From Streptomyces sp. NBC_00708 (GTDB taxonomy: Bacteria > Actinomycetota > Actinomycetes > Streptomycetales > Streptomycetaceae), in assembly GCA_036226585.1 (NCBI GenBank), contig CP108997.1:1984001-2048000 (forward strand): a stretch of 64,000 nt of DNA, given 5' to 3'. The notes under the pieces are model-generated. The model ran no database searches. It worked only from the letters and a program-made list of their open reading frames with translations, and had not been told where the DNA came from. A program made the position numbers and the translations under genes. Shown piece by piece: positions 32,624 through 44,417 of this stretch. Every line of letters starts with the position of its first letter. The first letter of the stretch is position 1.

Positions 32624-34660
32624 CTACGGTTTGCCGCCCACCGGCTCACCGTTCGCCTCCGGGGCGGCGGGAGCGGGCACCCGGGCGCCCTCCCCCTCCG
32701 GCGCCTCGGCGTCCCGCAGCCGGCGCGGTCCCGCGAGCACGTACGCGATCAGGAACCCGAGCGCGACGACCGTCGCCCCGCCCACGGCGTCGAGCACCCA
32801 GTGGTTGGCGGTCGCGACGATCGCCGCGACCGTGAACAGCGGATGCAGCACCCCGAGCGCCTTCATCCACGCCTTCGGGGCGAGCAGCACGACGATCACC
32901 CCGCACCACAGGGACCAGCCGAAGTGCAGCGAGGGCATCGCCGCGTACTGGTTGGTCATCGCCGTCAGCGCCCCGTAGCCGGGCTTGGCGAAGTCCTGCA
33001 CACCGTGGACCGTGTCGATGAATCCGAGGCCGGGCATCAGGCGCGGCGGGGCCAGCGGGTAGAGCCAGAAGCCGGCCAGGGCCAGGAGCGTGGCGAGGCC
33101 GAGGGTGGAGCGCGCCCAGCGGTAGTCGGCGGGGCGGCGTACGTACAGCACGGCGAGGACGGCCAGCGGCACGATGAAGTGGAACGTCGAGTAGTAGTAG
33201 TCGAAGAAGTCCCGCAGCCGGCCGATGCCCGCGACCGCGTGGTTGACCCGGTGCTCGATGTCGATGTGCAGCCACTGTTCGATCGAGTGGATCTGCCGCC
33301 CGTGCCGCTCGGCGGTCTCCCGCCCGGCGGTGGCGGCCAGCCTGACGTGCGCGTACGCGGAGTAGACGACCCGGAGCAGCAGGAGTTCGAGGAGCAGGTG
33401 GGGCCGGCCGAGCACCCGCCGCCACAACGGCAGCAGCGGCACCCCGCTCCAGCGGGCCGGGACGGGCCGCGCGTACGCGGTGGGCACGGGCCTTTGCCAG
33501 TACGGGGAGGTGCGCGGCAGGAACGGGGCGGCGCAGGCGGCCCCGAGCGCGACGATCAGCAGCACGTTGTCGCGGACCGGGAACAGCGCCCCGATGTTCG
33601 GCAGCAGCATCGTGCCCGGCAGCGTGATGACCAGGATCACGACGGCCGGCCACACCATCCGGTCCGACGCGCGGCGGCCCGCCCGGCCGGCCACGGCGAA
33701 CAGCACCCACAGCAGCTGGTGCTGCCAGGCGGTCGGGGACACGGCGACGGCGACGCAGCCGGTCACGGCCACGGCGAGCAGGAGCTGCCCGTCGCGGGCG
33801 TAGCGCACGGCGCGGCGCAGGCCGATGACGCAGACGGCGGCGGCCAGCACCAGGAACAGCGCGATCTCCGGCGGCCCGGCGAGGCCCAGCCGCAGCAGCG
33901 CTCCGTGCAGGGACTGGTTGCCGAGGCTGTCCGCCTGGTCGCCGAGGCCGGCCCCGGCGACGTGGTGCACCCAGTACGTCCACGAGTCGTGCGGCATCGC
34001 GGCCCACGCCAGCGCCGTGCAGGCGGCGAACGCGGCGGCGGCGGTCACCGCCGCCCGGCGTCTGCCGGTGAGGAGCAGGAGCACGGCGAAGAGCAGCACG
34101 GTCGGCTGGAGGGCGGCGGCCACCCCGATGAGGACCCCGGCCTTGCGTTCCCCCCGGACGGCGAAGAGGCCGGCGAGGACCAGGAGGACGGGCAGGATGC
34201 TGACCTGGCCGAGGTGGAGGGCGTTGCGCACCGGCAGCGAGAGCATCAGCAGGCTGATCGCGACGGGCGCGGCGAGCAGGGCCGTGCGCCGGCCGACGGG
34301 GCCCGGCAGGGCGCGGGCCGCGACCACGCCGAGGGCGGCGACGAGCAGCAGCGAGCCGAAGGTCCAGGCGACGCCGAGGCTCTGTTCGACCGTACGGGTC
34401 AGCGGCTTGAGGACGAGCCCGGCGAACGGGGTGCCGGTGAACCGGTCGGTGTCGTACAGCGAGCCGGTCACATGGAGCACGCCGTTCTCACCGGTCCAGG
34501 TCTCCAGATCGGTGAGCCGTTCGCCCGGCGGCTGCCGCAGCACCACCGCCATCTGCCGGACGGCCAGCGCGGCCACGACCAGCCAGAGCACCGCCCGTGC
34601 CGCCCCGGTCCTCGCTCCCGCCGTCGCGCTTCCGCTCCCACTGTGCTCCACGTTCGCCAC
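32624..34660 (-). CDS. Bifunctional GT87 glycosyltransferase / PAP2 phosphatase membrane protein
   Basis: The product has 678 residues from the GTG at 34660, with GGGAGGG about 11 bases upstream; the frame is open to an ATG at 34732. The N-terminal 420 residues form a polytopic GT-C enzyme of the GT87 (polyprenyl-phosphate mannosyltransferase-like) type. The C-terminal 230 residues are an inositolphosphotransferase-type PAP2 domain with IEQWLHIDIEHRVN, SLHFGWSLWCG (about 590) and ANHWVLDAVGG (about 640) carrying the catalytic histidines. It would transfer a sugar from a lipid-phosphate donor and dephosphorylate or exchange a lipid head group at the outer membrane face. Confidence 0.84.
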   Translation of the reverse strand: MANVEHSGSGSATAGARTGAARAVLWLVVAALAVRQMAVVLRQPPGERLTDLETWTGENGVLHVTGSLYDTDRFTGTPFAGLVLKPLTRTVEQSLGVAWTFGSLLLVAALGVVAARALPGPVGRRTALLAAPVAISLLMLSLPVRNALHLGQVSILPVLLVLAGLFAVRGERKAGVLIGVAAALQPTVLLFAVLLLLTGRRRAAVTAAAAFAACTALAWAAMPHDSWTYWVHHVAGAGLGDQADSLGNQSLHGALLRLGLAGPPEIALFLVLAAAVCVIGLRRAVRYARDGQLLLAVAVTGCVAVAVSPTAWQHQLLWVLFAVAGRAGRRASDRMVWPAVVILVITLPGTMLLPNIGALFPVRDNVLLIVALGAACAAPFLPRTSPYWQRPVPTAYARPVPARWSGVPLLPLWRRVLGRPHLLLELLLLRVVYSAYAHVRLAATAGRETAERHGRQIHSIEQWLHIDIEHRVNHAVAGIGRLRDFFDYYYSTFHFIVPLAVLAVLYVRRPADYRWARSTLGLATLLALAGFWLYPLAPPRLMPGLGFIDTVHGVQDFAKPGYGALTAMTNQYAAMPSLHFGWSLWCGVIVVLLAPKAWMKALGVLHPLFTVAAIVATANHWVLDAVGGATVVALGFLIAYVLAGPRRLRDAEAPEGEGARVPAPAAPEANGEPVGGKP

Positions 34661-34880
34661 GCTGCGCCGACCCTCCCAAGGTCTGTAGCCGGTCAATTGC
34701 CCGGCATGGGTGAAACCTTCGCAATGCGTCATGAGGTAGACCCAATCAACCCGTTTTCTGCCTGACTGTCATCCCGCCTCTCGCGGAAGACCGCCCGGCC
34801 GAGTGCCCCGGACCGGCCGGAACCGGCGGGGGCCCGCGCACGTCTGAGCCCGTGATCAGTAACGACGGGGAGGACGGAAG

Positions 34881-36047
34881 ATGCGGCGCGCGCGGAGAGA
34901 AAGCGGAGCGGGGAGGGGAGCGCGCGGCTGGGCGGCGCGCGCCCTCTCCCTGGCCCTGATGCTGGTGTCGTTGCAGCTGGGGTCGCTGATCGCGCCTGCG
35001 TACGCCTGTGGCTGCGGGGCGATGGTCGTGCACCGCAACAGCCAGGTGGCCGTCGACCGGGAGACGTCGGCGGTCGGCTGGGACGGCAGCACCGAGCAGA
35101 TCGTGATGCAGCTCAGCGTCCGGGGGAACGCGCCGGACGCCGCCTGGATCATGCCGGTCCCGCACCGCGCCACGGTCGAGCTCGGTGACGCGGCGCTGTT
35201 CTCCGAGCTCAGGGCCATCACCGCACCGGTCCACGAGGAGCGGCACTACTTCTGGCCCCGCGACAAGGACTGGCCGTTCGGCGGTTCCGGCGGCTCGTCC
35301 GCCGACGGCGCCGGCGCCCCCAGGGCCTCCGCACCGGTCGACGTGGTCGGCCGGGAACGGCTCGGCCCCTTCGACGTGGCCCGGCTGGCGGCGACCGACC
35401 CGGAGGCGCTGGAGAGCTGGCTGAAGGAGAACGGCTTCGAGCTGCCGGACCGCCTCGCCACGGCCCTGACGCCGTACGTCGAGCAGAAGTGGGAGTACGT
35501 GGCGGTGCGCCTCGCGCCGGAGAAGCGGGGGACCACGCTGAGCGGCACGCTCGACCCGTTGCGGCTGCGGTTCGCCAGTGACCGGCTGGTCTATCCGATG
35601 CGCCTGTCGAAGCTGGCGGCGACCCCACAGTCCCTCGGCCTGTATGTGCTGGCCGACCACCGCATGGAACCGCGCGGGGCGATCGGCGGGCGGCCCCCGA
35701 AGGTCGCGTACGCGGGCCGGGTGGACCCCGCGAAGGAGCCGTACGAGGCGCTGGCGGCGGTCACGGGCGACAAGCCGGTCTTCGTGACGGCGATCGACCA
35801 GTACTTCCCGTCACCGGAGCGGATCGACGGCGACCACGAGCTGCGGGCGACCGCCGAGGACACCCCGTACCGGACCGTGGTCTACCGGGACACGCTGCTG
35901 ACCTGGGGCGGCATGCCGGTCTGGCTGCTGGTGCCGCTCGGCGGCGCGCTCGTGGTGATCGCGGCCCTGTTGCTGGCGGTCCGCGCCCGGCGGCGGCGCC
36001 CGGTACTGCCCCCGCCGCCGGTCTTCACACCGCCGCCGCTGCGATGA
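34881..36047 (+). CDS. DUF2330 family membrane-anchored protein
   Basis: The product has 388 residues; the ATG is preceded by GGGGAGG. A basic N-region and hydrophobic segment end near APAYACGCGAMVV, the usual DUF2330 start with a Cys-x-Cys just after the signal. Features near the start of the mature domain include STEQIVMQLSV and AAWIMPVPH. A single membrane helix near 345-367 and a proline/arginine tail end the protein. The family is uncharacterised; the domain faces outside. Confidence 0.83.
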   Translation: MRRARRESGAGRGARGWAARALSLALMLVSLQLGSLIAPAYACGCGAMVVHRNSQVAVDRETSAVGWDGSTEQIVMQLSVRGNAPDAAWIMPVPHRATVELGDAALFSELRAITAPVHEERHYFWPRDKDWPFGGSGGSSADGAGAPRASAPVDVVGRERLGPFDVARLAATDPEALESWLKENGFELPDRLATALTPYVEQKWEYVAVRLAPEKRGTTLSGTLDPLRLRFASDRLVYPMRLSKLAATPQSLGLYVLADHRMEPRGAIGGRPPKVAYAGRVDPAKEPYEALAAVTGDKPVFVTAIDQYFPSPERIDGDHELRATAEDTPYRTVVYRDTLLTWGGMPVWLLVPLGGALVVIAALLLAVRARRRRPVLPPPPVFTPPPLR

Positions 36048-36086
36048 GGGAGTGGCCCTCCGCCGGAGTCCGGATGTGCGTACGAA

Positions 36087-36142
36087 GGGTGAATCGCGGA
36101 ACGGAGAGGGTCCGCCCCCTCTACAAAGCACTTGATTCACCC
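36087..36142. repeat. Spaced inverted repeat upstream of a GNAT gene
   Basis: GGGTGAATC (36087-36095) and GATTCACCC (36134-36142) are perfect inverses. They are flanked by further pairing GTACG/CGTAC interrupted by two to three bases, with a small hairpin (AGAGGG/CCCTCT) in the loop. It lies between DUF2330 and GNAT genes and may be a terminator or an operator. Confidence 0.4.
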
Positions 36143-36168
36143 GTACGTGCGACAGCGAGAATGGCCCC

Positions 36169-39920
<3,752 letters not shown>

Positions 39921-40123
39921 CGAGAACCACGGGGCCGCACAGCCTCCGGGACGGGGATCCGAGCCGCCCCGGCAGGGGATTCGCGTTTGCGACCCCGTTT
40001 TTGTATCGTGGAGAAACAAAGTGGCCTCCGCGCGCACACCCTGACCGGCGGGCGGGGGCCGCTTGATGTCTCCCGCGCCGCCCACCCCCGCGGCGTTCGC
40101 TTCCCCCGTTCTGGAGCCCGCCC

Positions 40124-40783
40124 ATGCCGGCCACCGCCCTCACCGCCCAAGCACTGCTGCTCGACATGGACGGCACCCTGGTGAACTCCGACGCCGTCGT
40201 GGAGCGCTGCTGGCGGCGCTGGGCGCTGCGGCAGGGCCTGGATCCGGAAGAGGCGCTGAAGGTGGTCCACGGCCGCCAGGGCTACGCCACGATGGCGGTA
40301 CTGCTCCCGGACCGCCCGATGGAGCAGAACTACGCGGACAACCGGGTGATGCTCGCCGAGGAGACCGCCGACACCGACGGGGTCGTCCCGGTCGGCGGCG
40401 CCCCCGCCTTCATGGACGCCATCGCGGCCCTTCCGCACGCCCTGGTCACCTCGGCCGACCTCGCGCTGGCGACGGCCCGGATGAACGCGGCCTCGCTGCG
40501 GATGCCGGACCTCCGCATCACCGCCGAGAGCGTCGGCGCCAGCAAGCCGGACCCGGAGGGCTTCCTCAAGGGCGCGGCCGCGCTGGGCTTCGCACCGGCG
40601 GACTGCGTCGTCTTCGAGGACTCCGAGGCGGGCATCGCGGCGGGCCGGGCGGCCGGTATGCGCGTCGTGGGCGTCGGCCCGCGCGCGGGGGCCCACTCCC
40701 CCGACGCCCATGTGGCCGACCTGACGCAGCTGCGCGTGGAGGCGTCGGACGGCTCTATCACCCTGCACTTCGACGCGCGGTAG
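40124..40783 (+). CDS. HAD-superfamily phosphatase (sugar-phosphatase type)
   Basis: The product has 219 residues. Motif I DMDGTLVNSD (about 14-23) has the nucleophile and acid/base aspartates; motif II is VTSAD, motif III KPDPEGF (about 143) and motif IV FEDSEAG (about 164). The helical C1 cap between motifs I and II places it with beta-phosphoglucomutase and sugar-phosphatases. It follows a 203-base gap and ends before a strong hairpin. Confidence 0.86.
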   Translation: MPATALTAQALLLDMDGTLVNSDAVVERCWRRWALRQGLDPEEALKVVHGRQGYATMAVLLPDRPMEQNYADNRVMLAEETADTDGVVPVGGAPAFMDAIAALPHALVTSADLALATARMNAASLRMPDLRITAESVGASKPDPEGFLKGAAALGFAPADCVVFEDSEAGIAAGRAAGMRVVGVGPRAGAHSPDAHVADLTQLRVEASDGSITLHFDAR

Positions 40784-40889
40784 CCCCGCCCCGGGGCGTC
40801 GGCCGCCCGCACCGAGGCGCCCCGCGCCCCGCCGGATCCAGCCCCCGGGGCCGCTGACCCCACGTCAAACACCAGCACCACGAACCTCC

Positions 40890-40924
40890 GTACGGCCCTC
40901 GCCCACCCCGGGCGGGGGCCGTAC
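40890..40924. terminator. Strong hairpin downstream of the HAD phosphatase gene
   Basis: A 15-bp stem (40890-40904 with 40910-40924) in which the only non-Watson-Crick pair is a G-U, with a 5-base loop. A second GC hairpin follows at 40958-40978. The 40784-41162 gap otherwise holds only the promoter and leader of the nuclease gene. Confidence 0.6.
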
Positions 40925-41032
40925 GCATGCGCTCCCGCGCAGGTCGTGAGCGCCCGTGCCCCGCCGGACCGGCGGGGCGCGCCCGCGCGCACGGGCCCGT
41001 ACGCCCCCCTCGCCACGAACCCCTTTGTCAGA

Positions 41033-41156
41033 TCCCTTGATGTGACGTGCGCATGTCGCCACCCTGTTACCTGGCGCCCACCCCACGGAAACCGGACGCC
41101 GCCACGATGGCCGGGCCGTTCATGACAGCCCGTCCACATCCCCCCACATCAAGGGA
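41033..41156 (+). promoter_or_regulatory. Long-range inverted repeat that can hide the Shine-Dalgarno of the nuclease gene
   Basis: TCCCTTGATGTG at 41033-41044 is the exact inverse of CACATCAAGGGA at 41145-41156. The right arm contains the AAGGGA ribosome-binding site, 7-11 bases before the ATG at 41163. Pairing of the arms across a 100-base loop would close the ribosome site. Confidence 0.55.
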
Positions 41157-41162
41157 GTTCGC

Positions 41163-41807
41163 ATGTCAGGTGTCTACGCGCGTCGCATAGCCGTCCTCAC
41201 CGCATCCGCCGCACTCGCCGTCACCACCGGCCTGCTCACCGCCCCCGGCGCCCAGGCGGCCATGCCCACTCCGGTCTCCGCGTCCACGGCCCGCACCTAT
41301 CTGAGCGAGCTGACCGTGCAGGCGGAGGGTTCGTCCAGCGGGTACAGCAGGGACAAGTTCCCGCACTGGATCACCCAGTCGGGAGCCTGCAACACCCGCG
41401 AGGTCGTCCTGAAGCGGGACGGCACCAACGTCTCGCAGGACTCCAGCTGCGCCGCGACCAGCGGCAGTTGGTACTCGGAGTACGACGGCGCCACCTGGAC
41501 CGCCGCGTCCGATCTGGACATCGACCACATGGTCCCGCTCGCCGAGGCCTGGCGCTCGGGCGCGTCCAGCTGGACCACCGCCCAACGGCAGGCGTACGCC
41601 AACGACCTGACCCGGCCGCAGCTGATCGCGGTCACGGACAACGTCAACCAGGCCAAGGGCGACAAGGACCCGGCGTCCTGGATGCCGTCGCGTGCCGCGT
41701 ACAAGTGCACCTATGTGCGCGCCTGGATCCACGTGAAGCACTACTACAAGCTGACCGTCGACTCGGCCGAGAAGTCGGCCCTGCAGTCCGCGCTCAGCGG
41801 CTGCTGA
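41163..41807 (+). CDS. Secreted HNH endonuclease family protein (DUF1524)
   Basis: The product has 214 residues with a Sec signal peptide (cleavage near GAQAAMP, about 34). The mature domain has DIDHMVPLAEAWRSG (about 119-133), giving the metal-binding Asp-His pair, then RPQLIAVTDNVNQAKGDKDPASW (about 155-178) completing the beta-beta-alpha-metal site. Cysteines near 78, 99, 180 and the C-terminus suggest disulfides. Such secreted nucleases degrade DNA outside the cell for nutrition or during developmental lysis. Confidence 0.87.
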   Translation: MSGVYARRIAVLTASAALAVTTGLLTAPGAQAAMPTPVSASTARTYLSELTVQAEGSSSGYSRDKFPHWITQSGACNTREVVLKRDGTNVSQDSSCAATSGSWYSEYDGATWTAASDLDIDHMVPLAEAWRSGASSWTTAQRQAYANDLTRPQLIAVTDNVNQAKGDKDPASWMPSRAAYKCTYVRAWIHVKHYYKLTVDSAEKSALQSALSGC

Positions 41808-41838
41808 ACCGAGGATCACCCGGCGGCATCCGCCACCC

Positions 41839-41892
41839 CGGTGGCCCCGCCGGCCGACGCCCGCACGACGGGCCAGGCCGGCGGGGCCACCG
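41839..41892 (+). terminator. Strong intrinsic terminator of the nuclease gene
   Basis: Perfect 17-bp stem (41839-41855 with 41876-41892), a 20-base loop and then ACGTGTTTT. It starts 31 bases after the stop codon. The remainder of the 41808-42276 gap shows no supportable gene; its right part is relatively AT-rich promoter DNA. Confidence 0.75.
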
Positions 41893-42204
41893 ACGTGTTT
41901 TCGGCCGACTACGGCGCTCCACGACCCACAGCCCGCCCCCGGCCACCCGCCGACGGGCCGGCAGTCCCCCAACGGGGCGCGAGGGGGCCGGGAACTCCAG
42001 CGGTATGCGAGCGAAACCCGGGGCTGCCGTGGTCGGAGCAGCAACCGCCGGGACACCGCCGCCATGGCCGGAAAACTGCGCCGTCATTGGTTCAGGCCAA
42101 GCGAAGAAAGGAGGTTGCCCAGTTCGAGGCGGTATTGGCGCGTCCAACCGCTCACGACAGACAGTCGATTCTCGGCCAGTCGACAGAACGTTGAACTTGC
42201 AAGT

Positions 42205-42223
42205 ATTGGTGAGGTCTACCTAA
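42205..42223. promoter_or_regulatory. Candidate iron box (DmdR1/IdeR type) upstream of doxX
   Basis: The 19-mer at this position matches the palindromic actinobacterial iron-box sequence TTAGGTTAGGCTAACCTAA at 13 of 19 positions, and the common variant with GTGAGGCTTACC at 15 of 19. It lies 53 bases before the DoxX start, in an AT-rich promoter region. Confidence 0.4.
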
Positions 42224-42276
42224 TCTTTGGCGCCCAGTCGGTTCACGTCCCCACCAGACCGAAGGAGCCTCCCCCC

Positions 42277-42735
42277 ATGACCCCACACCTGCACCGCGCC
42301 CAGCCCTACGCCCTCGCGCTCTTCCGCATCGTCGTCGGCCTGCTCTTCGCGTGCCACGGTGCCGCCTCGATCTTCGGGGTGCTCGGCGGCGCCCGGGACG
42401 GCGGCTCCATACCCGCCGGCACCTGGCCGGGCTGGTACGCGGCGGTGATCCAGCTCATCGGCGGCGCCCTGGTCGCCCTGGGCCTGGGCACCCGTCTCGC
42501 CGCCCTGATCTCGTCCGGGTCCATGGCCTACGCCTACTTCACGGTCCACCAGTCCCACGCACTCTTCCCCCTCCAGAACGGCGGTGAACCGTCCGCCATC
42601 TACTGCTGGGTGTTCCTGCTGCTCGTCTTCACCGGCCCCGGCGCCCTCGCCCTGGACGGGCTCTTCACCGACCGCGCACCGGACCGGCAGGACCGCGACC
42701 ACACGGCGGAGCAGAACGCCCCGGTCGCCGTCTGA
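42277..42735 (+). CDS. DoxX family membrane protein
   Basis: The product has 152 residues; GAAGGAG lies upstream of the ATG. It has four membrane helices with the DoxX start ALALFRIVVGLLFACHGAASIFG, then QLIGGALVALGLGTRLAALI and a last helix near 108-125. DoxX-like proteins are linked to thiosulfate/quinone chemistry or redox stress, but most are uncharacterised. A candidate iron box upstream hints at iron- or redox-responsive expression. A hairpin follows. Confidence 0.85.
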   Translation: MTPHLHRAQPYALALFRIVVGLLFACHGAASIFGVLGGARDGGSIPAGTWPGWYAAVIQLIGGALVALGLGTRLAALISSGSMAYAYFTVHQSHALFPLQNGGEPSAIYCWVFLLLVFTGPGALALDGLFTDRAPDRQDRDHTAEQNAPVAV

Positions 42736-42793
42736 CCCGCCCTCCCCGCTTCCCCCGGGCCCGCCGACCGACCGGGCCCCGCATCTCCTCCGT

Positions 42794-42823
42794 GTACCGC
42801 CGGGATCCGCTCCCCGGCGGTAC
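42794..42823 (+). terminator. Hairpin after doxX
   Basis: Perfect 11-bp stem (42794-42804 with 42813-42823) and an 8-base loop, 59 bases after the stop. Confidence 0.55.
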
Positions 42824-42972
42824 GCGCTCAAGCCCCGCTCGACCGGGGTGCCCAACATCACGCATATATATGGATCACCGGGTGAACGACAGGCGTACGC
42901 TGTACAGCTGAACCTGCCGCTCCTGCCGCTCCCCTGCGACGTCGCGGCGTTGTCACGGATCGGGGAGTAGAA

Positions 42973-43635
42973 GTGCTGGAGAGTGTGGGTGCGCTGACCG
43001 GCAGCCCATGGATCTATGTCGTGGTCGCCCTCTCCGTGCTGCTGGACGTCTTCCTCCCCGTACTGCCCAGCGGCGTGCTGGTGATCACCGCCGCCACGGC
43101 CGCCGCAGCGGGCACCACCGGCGTGGCCGCCGACGCGGCGGGCGCCGCCCGCCAGGTCACCGAGGTCCCCTCGCTCCTGGCACTCCTCCTGTGCGCCGCC
43201 ACCGCCTCGGTACTCGGCGACCTCGCCGCGTACCGGCTGGCCCGGATCGGCGGCGAGCGGCTGGACCGCGCCATAGCGCGCTCCCGGCGCCTCACCTCCG
43301 CGCAGGAACGCCTGGGCGCCGCCCTGAGCCGGGGCGGCGGCATCCTCGTCGTCATCGCGCGCTTCGCCCCGGCCGGGCGCTCCGTCGTCTCACTGGGCGC
43401 AGGCGCCTCGCACCGCAAGGTGAAGGAATTCCTGCCGTGGTCGGCCGTCGCCGGCCTGGCCTGGGCCGGCTACAGCGTGGGCCTCGGCTACTTCGGCGCG
43501 CAGTGGCTGGGCGCGAGCTGGCTGGGCACGGCCGTCTCGGTCCTCGCCCTGTTCGTCGCGGGCTCCTTCGCCGCGCTGCTCATGCGGCGCCCGGCCGAGG
43601 CGGCACGCGCCGCCTCGGTGTCCACGGCGTCCTGA
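42973..43635 (+). CDS. DedA/VTT family membrane protein
   Basis: The product has 220 residues; the GTG at 42973 follows GGGGAG. Reentrant/VTT features are present: LSVLLDVFLPVLPSGVLVI near the start, LGDLAAYRLARIGGERLD near 81, and RFAPAGRSVVSLGAGASHRKVKEFLPWSAVAGLAWAGYSVGLGYFGA, the family hallmark. DedA proteins flip or exchange lipid carriers such as undecaprenyl phosphate or support membrane homeostasis. It is preceded by a promoter-like AT-rich CATATATATGG stretch at 42863-42873. Confidence 0.86.
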   Translation: MLESVGALTGSPWIYVVVALSVLLDVFLPVLPSGVLVITAATAAAAGTTGVAADAAGAARQVTEVPSLLALLLCAATASVLGDLAAYRLARIGGERLDRAIARSRRLTSAQERLGAALSRGGGILVVIARFAPAGRSVVSLGAGASHRKVKEFLPWSAVAGLAWAGYSVGLGYFGAQWLGASWLGTAVSVLALFVAGSFAALLMRRPAEAARAASVSTAS

Positions 43636-43641
43636 AGCCGA

Positions 43642-43866
43642 CTACGGCGTCCTGACACCACCCCGTATCTCCAGGCCGTCCAGCAGCCGGGCGGTCGCCT
43701 CGGCGATCTCGTCGACGGCACGGTCGAAGACTTCCCTGTTGTGCGCGGCCGGCGCACGGAAGCCCGACACCTTGCGGACGAACTGCAGGGCGGCGGCGCG
43801 GATGTCCTCCTCGGTGGCCTCTTCGGGGAGGGCGGGCGGTCGGAGCGTCTTGATACTGCGGCACAT
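43642..43866 (-). CDS. DUF2277 family protein
   Basis: The product has 74 residues. The start MCRSIKTLRPP is the invariant opening of DUF2277, followed by EDIRAAALQFVRKVSGFRAP and a helix with EIAEATARLLDGL. The family is a small uncharacterised actinobacterial protein, related to components found beside DinB-like or mycothiol genes. It converges on the DedA gene with only 6 bases between stops. Confidence 0.88.
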   Translation of the reverse strand: MCRSIKTLRPPALPEEATEEDIRAAALQFVRKVSGFRAPAAHNREVFDRAVDEIAEATARLLDGLEIRGGVRTP

Positions 43867-43909
43867 GTCTCCAGTGTGACCCGCACCACTGACAACGGCG
43901 CCCAGGCGG

Positions 43910-44353
43910 TCAGACGACCGGCTTCAGGCGTCCCGTGCACAGGGCCCAGATCACGAAGGTGTCGATGGCGAGCGAGACCACGGCCCAGATCGGCTGGTAG
44001 GGCAGCCACATGAAGTTGGCGATCATGTTGAGGGCCGCGAGCCCCACGCCGACCCCACGCGCCCAGCCGAAGCCCCGGAGGATGCCCCAGCCGACGATCG
44101 CGATGACGATGCCGAGGATCAGGTGGATCCATCCCCAGGTCGTGACGTCGAACTTGAAGACGTAGTTGTTGATCCGCGTGTAGACGTCGTCCGACGCGAT
44201 CCCGGCGATGCCCTTGATCGCCCCGAGCACGCCGTCGACCATCAGCAGCACACCGGCGAACATGATCCCGCCGGTCGCCCAGGGGTTGTCCTCCTCCGGG
44301 CGGGGGCCCGTGGGCGGGGAAGGGGTGCCCGGCGGGGGCGCGGTCTGTGCCAT
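43910..44353 (-). CDS. DUF7144-like four-helix membrane protein
   Basis: The product has 147 residues. A Pro-rich cytoplasmic N-terminus (1-25) precedes four membrane helices: GGIMFAGVLLMVDGVLGAIKGI, WGWIHLILGIVIAIVGWGILRG, VGVGLAALNMIANFMWLPY and WAVVSLAIDTFVIWALC. This GWxHLxxG/NFxWLPYYP pattern is widespread in Streptomyces and matches a vitamin-K-epoxide-like or stress membrane family of unknown function. It lies 43 bases upstream of the DUF2277 gene on the same strand. Confidence 0.82.
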   Translation of the reverse strand: MAQTAPPPGTPSPPTGPRPEEDNPWATGGIMFAGVLLMVDGVLGAIKGIAGIASDDVYTRINNYVFKFDVTTWGWIHLILGIVIAIVGWGILRGFGWARGVGVGLAALNMIANFMWLPYQPIWAVVSLAIDTFVIWALCTGRLKPVV

Positions 44354-44417
44354 GAAGGACTCCTGGGCTGTGGAACGTGCAGGTCGGAACGACCTTGCGA
44401 CACCCTTCCCGGAGTGG

